NCBI GenBank assembly: GCA_020845495.1
Contig: JADLFM010000057.1
Coordinates: forward strand, 1-40,497
Reading direction: 5' to 3'
DNA length: 40,497 nt
Source: Chloroflexota bacterium
GTDB lineage: Bacteria > Chloroflexota > UBA6077 > JACCZL01
The translations under genes were made by a program, and so were the position numbers. Of this stretch, positions 15,301-24,787 are shown one piece after another; within the stretch, counting starts at the first letter, position 1, and each line of letters begins with the position of its first letter. Below the pieces are notes generated by a model. That model did no database searches, was not told where the DNA came from, and worked only from the letters and a program-made list of their open reading frames with translations.

Positions 15301-16166
15301 CACGCCCACCGGCCCACGAAGGGGCTCTCGTAACGATTGGCCGTCGCGAGGAGGGCAGCCCGGGCTGGCTCCTGAAGCGGCTGGAAGCGCTCGGCGGCAG
15401 CCAGAAGCCTGGGGAGGATGGTGACGTCGCCGGTGCTGCACAGGGTATCAACGGGAAGCGACAGATTGAACGCGACCGCTCGATCGATCGAGTCTCGATC
15501 GTCGAACGGCTCATACCAGCAAGCGTAGGTCTTCTCGCGGTTGCCCCAGGGCCGCTTGGCGAGCGTCTTGATGATGTGGACGCCAACGTCACGGCGGGCG
15601 CACTCGTCCAGCAGCACTTCGACATCGCGGCGGTACTCCGGGATCGACCAGAGCACGAAGTTCAGCGGGAACATGACGGTATCAAAGTCGAAGCGACGCA
15701 ATGCCTCCAACTGGGTGCGCGGTGCATCGTGGGTGTGCCCGGTGATCCCGAGCCAGCGGGTAAGCCCCTCGTCGCGAGCGCGTATCAGGGTCTCGAGCGC
15801 GCCGCCCTTGCGGGTGACCTCGTCAAGGACGTCCGGCTTCCCGACTGAGTGAAGCTGGTACAGGTCGAAGCGGTCCACGCCGAGCCGCTCGAGGGAGCGA
15901 TGGCACTCGGCCCAGGAGCCTTCGGCGTCGCGGATGTTCGTCTTGCAGCCGAGAAAGACCTGATTGCGGATCGTCGGCATCCAGGACCGAAGCCGTAGCT
16001 CGGCGTCGCCGTAGCTGGGTGCCACGTCGATGTGGTTCACCCCGTAGTCCAGGGCGGTCTGGATCGCGATGTCGGCGGTGGGTTGATCGACCCGGCCGAT
16101 GCCGGCCGCGCCGAACGCGACGACGCTGCTCTCGTGGCCGGTGCGGCCCAGGCGACGCTTCTCCAT
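15300..16166 (-). CDS. Aldo/keto reductase
   Basis: The 288-residue protein shows the full AKR catalytic tetrad: D47 (NHIDVAPSYG), Y52, K75 (LGCKTN) and H106 (LYQLHSVG). It begins MEKRRLGRTGHESSVVAFGAA, the usual beta-hairpin cap. The long FNFVLW and C-terminal segments fit the bacterial general-oxidoreductase/AKR branch near the iron-sulphur-associated subfamily, but no cysteine cluster is present. It reduces an aldehyde or ketone with NADPH or the reverse. The ATG at 16166 has AGGGGGG upstream. Two heptanucleotide units (16183-16196) lie just before the start, and a degenerate tract follows the stop. Confidence 0.92.
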   Translation of the reverse strand: MEKRRLGRTGHESSVVAFGAAGIGRVDQPTADIAIQTALDYGVNHIDVAPSYGDAELRLRSWMPTIRNQVFLGCKTNIRDAEGSWAECHRSLERLGVDRFDLYQLHSVGKPDVLDEVTRKGGALETLIRARDEGLTRWLGITGHTHDAPRTQLEALRRFDFDTVMFPLNFVLWSIPEYRRDVEVLLDECARRDVGVHIIKTLAKRPWGNREKTYACWYEPFDDRDSIDRAVAFNLSLPVDTLCSTGDVTILPRLLAAAERFQPLQEPARAALLATANRYESPFVGRWA

Positions 16167-16634
16167 GGATGTCCCCCCTGGCGAGTGGTGAGTGGGAAAG
16201 ACGGGCGGCACTCGAGATCAGGGTACCTGCCCGGCGGCATCCCCGGCGATGTTCCTCGCTGCATCGGAGCCTGACACGGCGGTGCACCGTCGTGAGCGTC
16301 GAAGCACTCGCAAGCTGGATGCTCCGGGCAACGGAACGGCCGCTGGTACGAGTGTGACACATACGGGGATCGGGTGCGTCGGGCGTGCGGGGCTTGACGA
16401 GAAACTCGCCGGCCTCCTATTGTCGGCGCGGCCAGTCGATGCAGCACGTCGGTCATGGCCGTCCGACGTTCGGCCGGCCGACCCAGGCTCGGACAACGGT
16501 GCAGTAGCGCGTGGGGCGAGCAGGGTGTGGGCGCGGGGGCAGTGTGCGGCGTGTGGGCGCGGGGGGCGACGCTTGATCGTCGGTGCTGACGCGGCAGTAG
16601 GGCGAGGGACGTGCGGGTGCGGGGGAGCGACAAC
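16167..16634. other. Divergent intergenic region
   Basis: This gap lies between the aldo/keto reductase (minus) and the second GT39 gene (plus). It holds two GAGTGGN heptamers at 16183-16196 and a candidate promoter at 16394-16423. No gene is supported; the open frames here lack family resemblance and have no credible ribosome-binding sites. Confidence 0.5.
16394..16423 (+). promoter_or_regulatory. Candidate sigma-A promoter for the GT39/MFS genes
   Basis: TTGACG at 16394-16399 and TATTGT at 16418-16423 are separated by 18 bp and point towards the membrane glycosyltransferase 212 bp downstream. The call is by motif only. Confidence 0.4.
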
Positions 16635-17897
16635 ATGAGGCGGTGGCGGCGGTACCGTCTGGCAGCCGAGGGACTGCTGGTCTTCGCGGTGCTGGCGGTG
16701 TCACTCGAAGTCTTCTTCTCGGCAAGAGCGAAACTCGACTCGGACGAAGCTGAGTGGATTGGCACCACGCGCTACTTTCAGACGTTGTTCGTGGAGCACG
16801 ACGTCTCGCCCGCGTCCTGGCCCGACGAGTACTGGACACGTACTCAGCCGATGGTGGTGCGCTACGCCATCGGCGGCTGGCTCTGGCTATGCGGCTACGA
16901 CCTGTACGCCCTCGACCCCACCTACGACCACACGGCCAGTCTGGCGGCTAATCGCCGGGCCGGCCTCGGCCCGTCAGACGCGCTCCTGGCCGACGCGCGC
17001 GTGCCGATGCGCCTGCTCGCGGCGCTGGCCGTCACGATGCTCTACCTGGTGGTCCGGATACTGGCCGGGCCAATTGGCGGGCTCGTCGCCGCGACGCTGG
17101 CCGTCGGCAGCCCGTATCTCCAGGAGCACCTGATCCGCGCCAAGGCCGAGTCAACGCTCATGTTCCTGCTCTTCGCGGGACTCGTCGCCGCGGTCGTCGG
17201 GATACGGCGATCTGGGCAAGCGGCGCCGCGCATGGGCTGGAGCGTCGGTGCGGGCGTGTTGTTGGGGTTGGCCTTCGGCGCCAAGCTGACGGCCGTGTTG
17301 ATCCTCGTGGCGGTGGCACTCTGGGGCATCTGGTCGGCCCTGGCTGACTGGCGACACGGCTGGCGCTGGCCGGCCGGGGCACTGGCCGCGGCGCTCCTGG
17401 TCTTCCTGGCCAGCAACCCATTCCTCTACCCCGATCCGGTCGGCCGAACCTGGCTACTGTTCGCCAACCGCCAGGAGGAGATGGCGCGCCAGCAGATGAA
17501 CGTCCCGAGCCGCGCCGTCTACACCTTCGGCCGGCGCGTGGCGCTGGTCTGGGATCGGAGCACCTTGAACGATGCCCTCGGCCCCTCGCGGCTCGACACA
17601 CCGGTCGAGGCGATCCTGGCCGTCGTCGGCGCGGTCTGGCTCGCGGCGCGAGCACTCCGGCGACGGCCGAGCGCCGACGGCTTCGTGCTGCTATGGGCGG
17701 TCTGTCTCTGGTGTGGCGTGACGGCCGGCCTCGGCTTCTTACTCCAGCATTATTTCGTACCAACGGCGATGACAGCCCAGTTGCTAGCTGGGCTTGCGGC
17801 CGGCTGGTCCGCGCGCGCGGGCTGGACTCTCGCACGCCGCTACTGGCTCGCGGCCCGCCCCCTCCTGCGAGCATCGCCCCCCAGCTCGCTTCCGTAA
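16635..17897 (+). CDS. Glycosyltransferase family 39-like membrane protein
   Basis: The product (420 residues) is a second GT-C-type multi-pass protein. Its first helix (residues 8-30) is followed by the loop AKLDSDEAEWIGTTRYF, with the acidic pair expected of a polyprenyl-phosphate-sugar transferase. At least eight further membrane segments follow, including VPMRLLAALAVTMLYLVV and GVLLGLAFGAKLTAVLIL. ATG 16635 has GGGGGAG six bases upstream. It probably decorates an envelope lipid or protein and is unrelated in close sequence to the larger GT39 gene at 7.8-9.8 kb. The MFS gene starts 44 bp downstream, so both may share a transcript. Confidence 0.83.
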   Translation: MRRWRRYRLAAEGLLVFAVLAVSLEVFFSARAKLDSDEAEWIGTTRYFQTLFVEHDVSPASWPDEYWTRTQPMVVRYAIGGWLWLCGYDLYALDPTYDHTASLAANRRAGLGPSDALLADARVPMRLLAALAVTMLYLVVRILAGPIGGLVAATLAVGSPYLQEHLIRAKAESTLMFLLFAGLVAAVVGIRRSGQAAPRMGWSVGAGVLLGLAFGAKLTAVLILVAVALWGIWSALADWRHGWRWPAGALAAALLVFLASNPFLYPDPVGRTWLLFANRQEEMARQQMNVPSRAVYTFGRRVALVWDRSTLNDALGPSRLDTPVEAILAVVGAVWLAARALRRRPSADGFVLLWAVCLWCGVTAGLGFLLQHYFVPTAMTAQLLAGLAAGWSARAGWTLARRYWLAARPLLRASPPSSLP

Positions 17898-17940
17898 TAG
17901 CCATCGGCCACCGGAAACGAGCAGGAAAGCGCGCACCTGT

Positions 17941-19377
17941 ATGAGGAGGCGAGCCGCCGCGAAGCACGACCGTCTGATGGCGGCGCTCGTTCCCCTGGGT
18001 GCAGCGGCAGTCGCCTTCATGGCGGCGCAAGGGTTCGGGCGTTTCGGCTTTGGGCTGGTCTTGCCGGCCATGCGCGACGCGCTCGGTCTCACGAACGGCG
18101 AGATGGGGACGCTCGCCGGGGTAGGTCTGGTCGCCTACCTCATCTCATCGGCGCCGGCTGGCGCGCTCGCAACCCGCTACGGCACCCGCTGGGTCGTCGT
18201 CAGCGGCCTGCTGGGAATCGCGGCCGGCCTGGCAGGGACCGGCTTCGCCACCGGCTTTGTCCTGGCAGCCGGCTGTCAGGCGCTCGCCGGGATCACCGCG
18301 CCAGCGGCGGTCGTCCCACTCCTCGCGGTCGGGAATCGCTGGGCGCCACCGGCGCTCCAGGGGCGTGCGACCGGATTGGTTGTTGCAGGCGGGGGTCTCG
18401 GACTGCTGGCCGCCGGGGTGCTCGTGCCCTGGCTGCTCGGCCCGAACGACGCGCTGGCGTGGCGGCGAGCATGGTGGGGGCTGGGGGGAGCGACGCTCGC
18501 GGCGGCTATCGTCGCAGCGTTGTTCCTGCGTGACCCGCCGCGCCGGACACCACCAGGGCCGCGGTCAATGACCCGTGTGCAGCCGGAGTCACCCGCTGTC
18601 GTCAGGACTGCATCAGCGCCGGATGCGAGGCCAGATGAGCGGATCGGATCGCGCGAACCACCAGGGCACAGCCAGCGTGAGGGCTCACGGACGGGGATAG
18701 GGCTGGTCTACCGCTCGGGAGGGGTCTGGAGGCTGGCCGTCGTCTATGCCCTGTACGGCGTCGCCTACATCGTCTACGGGACGTTCTTCGCGGCCCACCT
18801 CCAACAACGCGGCCTCGGTGCGGCTGAAGTCGGGCGGCTCTGGGCGCTAGCTGGGCTGGCCGCTGCTGCGAGCGGATTGGTTGGCGGACTGCTGGCCGAT
18901 CGCCTCGGGCCGACAACAGCACTGGTCACGATGTTCCTGCTCGAAGGCGGGGGGCTCACAACGCTGGCACTCGGCGATGGGACCGCCTGGTACGCCCTTT
19001 CGGCGCTGCTGTACGGCATCTCGATGTTCGGGTTCCCAGCAGCAGTGAGCAAAGCCTGTTCGGCGCTCGTGGGGCCACGCCTCGCATCCGCGGCGCTCGG
19101 GCTGCTCGCCACAACGTTCGCAGTCGGACAGGCAGCCGGGCCAATTGTCGCAGGGGTGCTGGCTGACTACACCGGCTCGCTCGGGCCGGGCCTACTGTTC
19201 GCGGCAGCGTCCGATGCGTTCGGAGCGCTCGTCCTGCTGGTGCTGCGGGAAGCGCCCCTCCAGCACGCTGACAGACCGCGGAGCTCAGCGGGAAGACGGC
19301 GAACATCCCGTCAGTCGACTGGCCGGCCTGGACCGTCTGTTCCGAAGGCACCCGATCGGGATAGGGAAACCGGCTGA
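17941..19377 (+). CDS. MFS transporter
   Basis: The 478-residue protein has twelve predicted membrane segments in two halves. The first half includes GRFGFGLVLPAMRDALGLTNGEMGTLAG and the cytoplasmic loop ATRYGTRW (motif A region), and the second LLADRLGPTTALVTMF. A hydrophilic middle loop of about 70 residues joins the halves. The N-terminal pattern recalls YbfB/YjiJ-type MFS proteins; the substrate is unknown. ATG 17941 has GGAAAG upstream at a rather long distance; ATG 17977 (MAALVPLG) is possible. It acts in the cytoplasmic membrane. Confidence 0.9.
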   Translation: MRRRAAAKHDRLMAALVPLGAAAVAFMAAQGFGRFGFGLVLPAMRDALGLTNGEMGTLAGVGLVAYLISSAPAGALATRYGTRWVVVSGLLGIAAGLAGTGFATGFVLAAGCQALAGITAPAAVVPLLAVGNRWAPPALQGRATGLVVAGGGLGLLAAGVLVPWLLGPNDALAWRRAWWGLGGATLAAAIVAALFLRDPPRRTPPGPRSMTRVQPESPAVVRTASAPDARPDERIGSREPPGHSQREGSRTGIGLVYRSGGVWRLAVVYALYGVAYIVYGTFFAAHLQQRGLGAAEVGRLWALAGLAAAASGLVGGLLADRLGPTTALVTMFLLEGGGLTTLALGDGTAWYALSALLYGISMFGFPAAVSKACSALVGPRLASAALGLLATTFAVGQAAGPIVAGVLADYTGSLGPGLLFAAASDAFGALVLLVLREAPLQHADRPRSSAGRRRTSRQSTGRPGPSVPKAPDRDRETG

Positions 19378-19409
19378 CCGTTCTTCGTGGCAGGCGCTGT
19401 CGAACTGAT

Positions 19410-19441
19410 GCGCGTTCATTGCCAAGCGCGTTCATTGCCAA
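19410..19441. repeat. 16-bp perfect tandem duplication
   Basis: GCGCGTTCATTGCCAA occurs twice back to back and a third copy begins (GCACGTT). It lies in the gap between the MFS gene and the pRiA4b-type gene. No function is evident; it could be a regulatory direct repeat. Confidence 0.8.
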
Positions 19442-19619
19442 GCACGTTGAACGATGCTGCTCGCCGATGATGCCAGAGCGCACCGTATCATCTCCTGGTG
19501 AAGCACGCGTTGATGGACCATGGCGTTCACCAGCCGACCGGAGAGGGTGTGCGGTGCTCGGCCTGGAGGGCAAGAGCCACTACACCACCGCGGCCGAGCA
19601 TCGAAGGGAGGGGCGAGCC

Positions 19620-20297
19620 GTGCCGAGGGCGTCGAGGATGCAACACAGGCCGCGCTACGAGCCGCCGATCTGTGTGTTTCGGGTCCGCATGCGCCCCTCT
19701 CCCTACGGGCCAGCCGACCCCGAGAAGATCTGGCGCGAGATCGAGATCGCCTCTAACCAACCGCTCGAGGAGCTTGGCGATGAGATCCCCCGCGCCTTCG
19801 GCTTCCACCTGGATCACCTCTGGTCGTTCTACCTGCCTGGGCCGACGCCGCGCCGCCCAGTCGAATACACCTGCGCCAACGCCGTCGAGGCTAACGAGCA
19901 ACTCGGCATCCAGGACATGCTCACGCAACTCCGTGGGATCTTCGCCCTCAGCGATGCCCCGTACGGCGCGCAGAGCCGGTTGCTGGCCGACCTGATGGAG
20001 CCATCCCCGATCGACGCGAGCACGGTAGCGATCCGCGACGTCCCGTTCCCAAAGAGCCCGGATCGGCTGCTCAAGAGCGGGAAACTCGCAAAGCCGCAGT
20101 ACCGAGAGTTCCGCTACGTCTTCGACTTCGGGGACGGCTGGACGTTCGGTGTCAAGGTCGTCGGGACGCGCGACGAGGTCGAGCCGGGGGCCAGCTATCC
20201 GCGCGTCGTCGCACGTCAAGGTGAGGCGCCACCACAGTACCCCAACGGGGACGACGAAGAGTGGGACGACGAGGAGGACACTGGCGAGGAGACATGA
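19620..20297 (+). CDS. Plasmid pRiA4b ORF-3-like family protein
   Basis: The product (about 225 residues) carries the pRiA4b ORF-3 fold: ICVFRVRMRPSPYGP opening strand, IWREIEIASNQPLEELGDEIPRAFGF with the helix after it, HLWSFYLPG, and the signature FRYVFDFGDGWTFGVKVVG followed by YPRVVARQGEAPPQYP. It ends in a very acidic tail (DDEEWDDEED). The family occurs on plasmids and beside IS1096-type elements, but its biochemical role is unknown. GTG 19620 is chosen for its GGGAGGG site seven bases upstream; ATG 19638 is an alternative. No transposase is visible nearby. Confidence 0.85.
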   Translation: MPRASRMQHRPRYEPPICVFRVRMRPSPYGPADPEKIWREIEIASNQPLEELGDEIPRAFGFHLDHLWSFYLPGPTPRRPVEYTCANAVEANEQLGIQDMLTQLRGIFALSDAPYGAQSRLLADLMEPSPIDASTVAIRDVPFPKSPDRLLKSGKLAKPQYREFRYVFDFGDGWTFGVKVVGTRDEVEPGASYPRVVARQGEAPPQYPNGDDEEWDDEEDTGEET

Positions 20298-20404
20298 GCC
20301 GCGCGCCGCTGGCGTCGTTTGCCTGTCACCATTCTGGGCGAGCGGACGGCCCGAGACCGGGATCGCAACTGGCAATCCGACGCGATATGGAGGGTACCCG
20401 AACG

Positions 20405-21415
20405 ATGCAAGCACTGATCTACACCGGCCCCGACCGACTCGAAGTTCAGGACGTAGCCACGCCGGAGCCGGGTGACGGCGAAGTGCTCGTCCGAGTCCAC
20501 TACGTCGGCATCTGCGGCACGGATCTTCATCTCTGGCAAGGCGAGATGAAGGCAGCCCTCGTGCCCGTCATCGTGGGGCACGAGGTCGTCGGAGAGGTGG
20601 TGCAGGATCGCTCCGGCCGTTTCGCACCCGGCGATCGGGTGGCCATCGAGCCGTTGCTGGTGTGCGGCGAGTGCCGGGCCTGCCGTGGCGGCTTCAGCCA
20701 TGTCTGCCGGAATTTGAAGGTTCAAGGTGTCCATGCGAACGGTGGCGCGGCTGAGTACATGGTGACACCCTCCCACCGGCTCCATGCGCTCCCGGACAGC
20801 CTCTCCTGGGAGACGGCCGCGCTGACCGAACCGACCTCGGTAGCGGTCCATATGAATCGACGGGCTGGTATCCAGCTTGGAGACGTAGTACTGGTGCTGG
20901 GCGGCGGGCCGATCGGGCTCCTGGTGGCGAGCGTCGCGCGGGCAGCCGGCGCGGGGCGCGTGCTCGTGTCTGAGGTGAGCCCGACGCGCCTCGATCTGTG
21001 CATGAGCGTCGGCCTGGAGACGATCGACGCACGTGCAAGCGACCCGGTCGAGGTGATCCGTGGCCTGACGAACGGCGAGGGCGCGGACGTGGTGGTGGAG
21101 GCAGTCGGGCACCCGGCGACGGCCGCGCAGATGACCGAGGCCGCCCGCCCGCACGGCACGATCCTGATCGGCGGGATCGGCGCTGGCGCCGTCCCGACCG
21201 ATCTGCCGGCCGTCGTCTTCAAGGAGCTTACGTTCGTCGGCTCGCGGGTCTACGAGTCGCGCGACATGGACACGGCGATCCACCTGCTCGCTTCCGGCGC
21301 GGTCAAGGTCGATGGATTGATCACGCGAATGGTGCCGCTAGCGGCTGCCGTGGCGGACGGTTACGAGCGGCTTCGCTCCTCCCGAGACGAGATGAAAATT
21401 CTGCTGGCGCCATAA
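20405..21415 (+). CDS. Zinc-dependent alcohol/polyol dehydrogenase (MDR family)
   Basis: The 336-residue protein is a classical zinc MDR enzyme. Catalytic-zinc ligands are C37 (VGICGTDLH), H59 and E60 (VGHEVVGEV); structural-zinc cysteines are C87, C90, C93 and C101. The NAD-binding motif VLVLGGGPIGLLVA follows. The tight spacing, short length and lack of the 20-residue loop of classical alcohol dehydrogenases favour the sorbitol/threonine-dehydrogenase branch. It oxidises a secondary alcohol or polyol with NAD. The start is ATG 20405 with GGAGGG about ten bases upstream; ATG 20387 is possible. It converges with the phosphorylase gene. Confidence 0.92.
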   Translation: MQALIYTGPDRLEVQDVATPEPGDGEVLVRVHYVGICGTDLHLWQGEMKAALVPVIVGHEVVGEVVQDRSGRFAPGDRVAIEPLLVCGECRACRGGFSHVCRNLKVQGVHANGGAAEYMVTPSHRLHALPDSLSWETAALTEPTSVAVHMNRRAGIQLGDVVLVLGGGPIGLLVASVARAAGAGRVLVSEVSPTRLDLCMSVGLETIDARASDPVEVIRGLTNGEGADVVVEAVGHPATAAQMTEAARPHGTILIGGIGAGAVPTDLPAVVFKELTFVGSRVYESRDMDTAIHLLASGAVKVDGLITRMVPLAAAVADGYERLRSSRDEMKILLAP

Positions 21416-21575
21416 ATCTCGGGGTGCTCGCGCCTTGGCGGTGTGTCGCGCAGCGCCCACCCAGGTTGCATCGGTTGGGTGTATCGGTTTCTCCAGCAGC
21501 ATCGGGGTAGATCCCAGGTGCGGCATCCGAATCGACGGCAGCGCATCTGCCAGGCCGAGAGGAGGACGGGGCAAG

Positions 21576-24500
21576 TCAGCCGCTGATGCACAGGGCGGCG
21601 GCGACATCGCGAAGGGTGGCCGCCTCGGCGTCGCTGACCTGACGGAGCGGGCCGCCTCGGCCGTCGTGTTCGGCAGCGGCCTGGGCTACTCGCTCGCCCA
21701 CGAGCAGCAGCCAGCGTTTGTACTCGGCCGCCTCGTCGGGCATGACCTTCTCGTCGAGCAGGTCGGCGGCCTGTCGGCAGCGCGCCAGCACGTCGTCGAG
21801 GAAGTCGTCGCGGCCGTCGGCGGTGCGCAGATCGTAGCGGCGGCTGATATCGGCGAGAAGTTGCTCGCTGGTCTCAACGACGGCCGCGTCCTGGCCGGCC
21901 AGGGTGCGCACCAGCCGATTGCTGGCCAGGAAGCGAGCCATCGTGGCCGGCGCGTTCACCGCCGTGGCAAGTTCCAACAGGGCGCCGCGCGCGCCGCTAT
22001 CGCTGGCGTTCAGCATTGTCAGCCCAACCAGGATGGGCGTCTCGCGCAACAGTCGGTCCTCGTCCTCGGTCAGCCCCCAGGGGTTCGGCGCGGTGTCGGC
22101 GAGCGGGGGCCGCCCGAGACGCTGGCCCGGCTGGACGTCCTCGCCACGGGTACGCTCGACCTCGAGCGGGCCGACCCGCCAGATCTCGGCACAGTACTCG
22201 CGGATGGCGCGGTCGGACGAGAAGTATCCGCAGCGAGCGGCGTTCAGGATCGACATCCGGGTCCAACGGTCGCTGTCGTCGAAGGCACGGCCGACGGCGT
22301 CCTGAGCGTCCACGTAGGGTTGGTAGTCGGCCAGGAGCATATACGGGTCTTCGGTAAGAAGCCCGTTCACGATCGGCTGGAATACGTGAGGGTCGCCAGC
22401 CGAGAATCGGCCAGAGGCGATATCGTCGAGGACGGCGCGGAGCGTGGGGTTCGCGTCGGCGATGGTAGCTGGGCGATAGCCGAGCGCCTTGCGTGCAACA
22501 ACTTCCTCGGCAGTCAGTCCGAAGAGGAAGAAGTTGTCCTCGCCAACCAGCTCGCGGATCTCGACGTTCGCGCCGTCGAGGGTGCCGATGGTGACGGCGC
22601 CGTTGAGGGCGAGCTTCATGTTACCGGTGCCAGACGCTTCCTTGCCGGCCAGCGAGATCTGCTCGGAGAGGTTGGCGGCGGGGTAGATGCGCTCGCCGAG
22701 TGAGACGTTGAAGTTCGGCAGGTAGACGACCTGGAGGCGCTCGGAGACGACCGGGTCGGCGTTGACGACGCGGGCGACCTCGTTGATGAGTTTGACGATC
22801 AGCTTCGCCATCCGGTAGCCCGGCGCGGCCTTGGCTCCGAAGATGACGGTCCGCGCGATCGGCTCGGACGACGGGTCGGCCTGGAGGCGGTGGTAGAGGG
22901 TGATGACGTGGAGCACCTTCAGCAGTTGCCGCTTGTACTCGTGGAGACGCTTGACCATCACATCAAACAACGACGCCGGGTCCACAACGAGGCCGACCCG
23001 GTCGCGGATCGTGAGCGCGAGCAACTGTTTGTTCTGGCGCTTGACCCGTCGCCAGGCGGCGCTAAACTCGGGGTCATCGGTGAGCGGCTCGAGCCGGCGA
23101 AGCTGGTCGAGATCGGTGATCCAGCCCTCGCCGATGTGCCGGCCGATCAATTGCGCGAGGCGCGGATTGGCGAGCTTCAGGAAGCGTCGGGGCGTCACGC
23201 CATTCGTGACGTTCAGGAACTTTGCCGGCCACAACTCGGCGAAGTCCCGCAGGACGACGTCACGCAGCAGCCGCGACTGAAGGGGCGCGACGCCGTTGAC
23301 CGCAAAGCTCCCAACACAGGCGAGGTGAGCCATCCGGATTCGCTGTTCCGGCCCCTCCTCAAAGATCGAGAGACGGCGGACGCGATCCTCGTCGCCGGGG
23401 AAGCGGGCGCGCACCTCGTCGAGGAAGCGGCGGTTGATCTCGTAGATGATCTCGAGATGGCGGGGCAGCACTCGCGCAAAGAGGCTCGTGGGCCAGCGTT
23501 CGAGCGCCTCGGGCAGCAGCGTATGGTTGGTGTACGCGAAGACCCGGCTTGCAATCGCCCAGGCCGGATCCCAGCCCATCCCGTGTGCGTCGATGAGTAG
23601 TCGCATCAACTCCACGATGCCGATCGAGGGATGGGTATCGTTGAGTTGGATGGCGACCTGATCGGCCAACTGCTCGATCGGGGCGCCGCTGATCCGCACG
23701 ACGCGCAGGATGTCCCAGAGCGAGCAGGCGACGAAGAAGTATTGCTGTTCGAGGCGCAGTTGCCGGCCCTGAGCGGTGCTATCCTCAGGGTAGAGCACCT
23801 TGGTCAGGTTCTCGGAGAGCACCTGGTTGTGGACGGCGCGGACGTAGTCGCCGCTGTTGAAGGTCTGAAGGTCAAGCTGGCTGGTGGCTCGGGCGTACCA
23901 GAGCCGGAGCGTGTTGACGACGCCGCTCCGGTAGCCCGGCACGAGCAGGTTGTACGGAACGCCCAGGACGGTGCGCTCGGGCACCCAGCGAACCTGATAG
24001 CGGCCATCCGCGTCGGTTCCCGACTCAGTGTGACCGCCGAAGCCGACAGTGACGGCCATCTCGGGATGAGGGAGCTCCCAGGGGTCGCCACGGGTGAGCC
24101 AGTCGTCGACTTGCTCGACCTGCCAGCCATCCTGGAACTCCTGACGGAAGATGCCGAACTCATAGCGGATGCCGTAGCCCACGCTTGGGATGCGGAGCGT
24201 CGCCAGGGAGTCGAGGTAGCAGGCAGCGAGTCGGCCGAGGCCGCCGTTGCCAAGACCTGGCTCCGGCTCGAGGGTCCGCAAGCCGTCCAGGCTGAGGCCA
24301 AGATCGGCGAGCGCTTCACGGGCGACGTCCTCGCTGTCGGTGTTGAGCAGGTTGTTGTCGAGTTGCTTCCCGACGAGGTACTCAGCCGAGAGGTAGGCAA
24401 CGAAGCGGGCCTGATTGTCGATGCCGGTATGGACGGTGTCGAGCCAGCGCTGAATCAGGCGGTCGCGGACGGTCTGGGCCAGCGCGAGGTAGCAGTCGTT

Positions 24501-24635
24501 CGGCGTGGCGAACGAGAGATCGGTGCCGCGCCGGTCGTGCAGGTTCGAGAGAAAGGCTCGACGGAAGTCGGCGACGGGGGTGGCGGCGCCCTCGGTGTCG
24601 ATACGAGCGCGACCGCCGCTGACCGGCTGCTGCAT
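21576..24635 (-). CDS. glgP: Alpha-glucan (glycogen) phosphorylase with extra C-terminal domain
   Basis: The 1019-residue protein contains a complete GT35 phosphorylase (about residues 1-820). It has VAYLSAEYLVGKQLDNNL, GLGNGGLGRLAACYLDSLA, NDTHPSIGIVELMRLL, NVTNGVTPRRFL and the PLP-lysine segment EASGTGNMKLALNG near residue 670, followed by TIGTLDGANVEI. It releases glucose-1-phosphate from glycogen or other alpha-1,4-glucans in the cytosol. About 190 further residues form an unusual C-terminal domain, ending DEAAEYKRWLLLVGERVAQ and SDAEAATLRDVAAALCI. ATG 24635 follows GGAGGGG. The pentapeptide-repeat gene lies upstream on the same strand. No glgA, glgB or glgC is in the window. Confidence 0.94.
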   Translation of the reverse strand: MQQPVSGGRARIDTEGAATPVADFRRAFLSNLHDRRGTDLSFATPNDCYLALAQTVRDRLIQRWLDTVHTGIDNQARFVAYLSAEYLVGKQLDNNLLNTDSEDVAREALADLGLSLDGLRTLEPEPGLGNGGLGRLAACYLDSLATLRIPSVGYGIRYEFGIFRQEFQDGWQVEQVDDWLTRGDPWELPHPEMAVTVGFGGHTESGTDADGRYQVRWVPERTVLGVPYNLLVPGYRSGVVNTLRLWYARATSQLDLQTFNSGDYVRAVHNQVLSENLTKVLYPEDSTAQGRQLRLEQQYFFVACSLWDILRVVRISGAPIEQLADQVAIQLNDTHPSIGIVELMRLLIDAHGMGWDPAWAIASRVFAYTNHTLLPEALERWPTSLFARVLPRHLEIIYEINRRFLDEVRARFPGDEDRVRRLSIFEEGPEQRIRMAHLACVGSFAVNGVAPLQSRLLRDVVLRDFAELWPAKFLNVTNGVTPRRFLKLANPRLAQLIGRHIGEGWITDLDQLRRLEPLTDDPEFSAAWRRVKRQNKQLLALTIRDRVGLVVDPASLFDVMVKRLHEYKRQLLKVLHVITLYHRLQADPSSEPIARTVIFGAKAAPGYRMAKLIVKLINEVARVVNADPVVSERLQVVYLPNFNVSLGERIYPAANLSEQISLAGKEASGTGNMKLALNGAVTIGTLDGANVEIRELVGEDNFFLFGLTAEEVVARKALGYRPATIADANPTLRAVLDDIASGRFSAGDPHVFQPIVNGLLTEDPYMLLADYQPYVDAQDAVGRAFDDSDRWTRMSILNAARCGYFSSDRAIREYCAEIWRVGPLEVERTRGEDVQPGQRLGRPPLADTAPNPWGLTEDEDRLLRETPILVGLTMLNASDSGARGALLELATAVNAPATMARFLASNRLVRTLAGQDAAVVETSEQLLADISRRYDLRTADGRDDFLDDVLARCRQAADLLDEKVMPDEAAEYKRWLLLVGERVAQAAAEHDGRGGPLRQVSDAEAATLRDVAAALCISG

Positions 24636-24787
24636 GGTGGCCCCCTCCAGAGGATGATCCTCCACGAGCGACAGGGTACACCTTCGGGGGGCAGAGCCGG
24701 GGCTAGCAGGGCAGCACGCTCGGCCCCTGAGGGGCGATTCCTCGATACAAAAGGAGCAGACGGTGGAGAGTCGGGGTACCCTGACGG

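Noticed and set aside
14400..15848. Plus-strand open frame of 482 codons spanning two genes
   Set aside because: It is antisense to the M50 protease and the aldo/keto reductase and bridges their intergenic gap; no family features.
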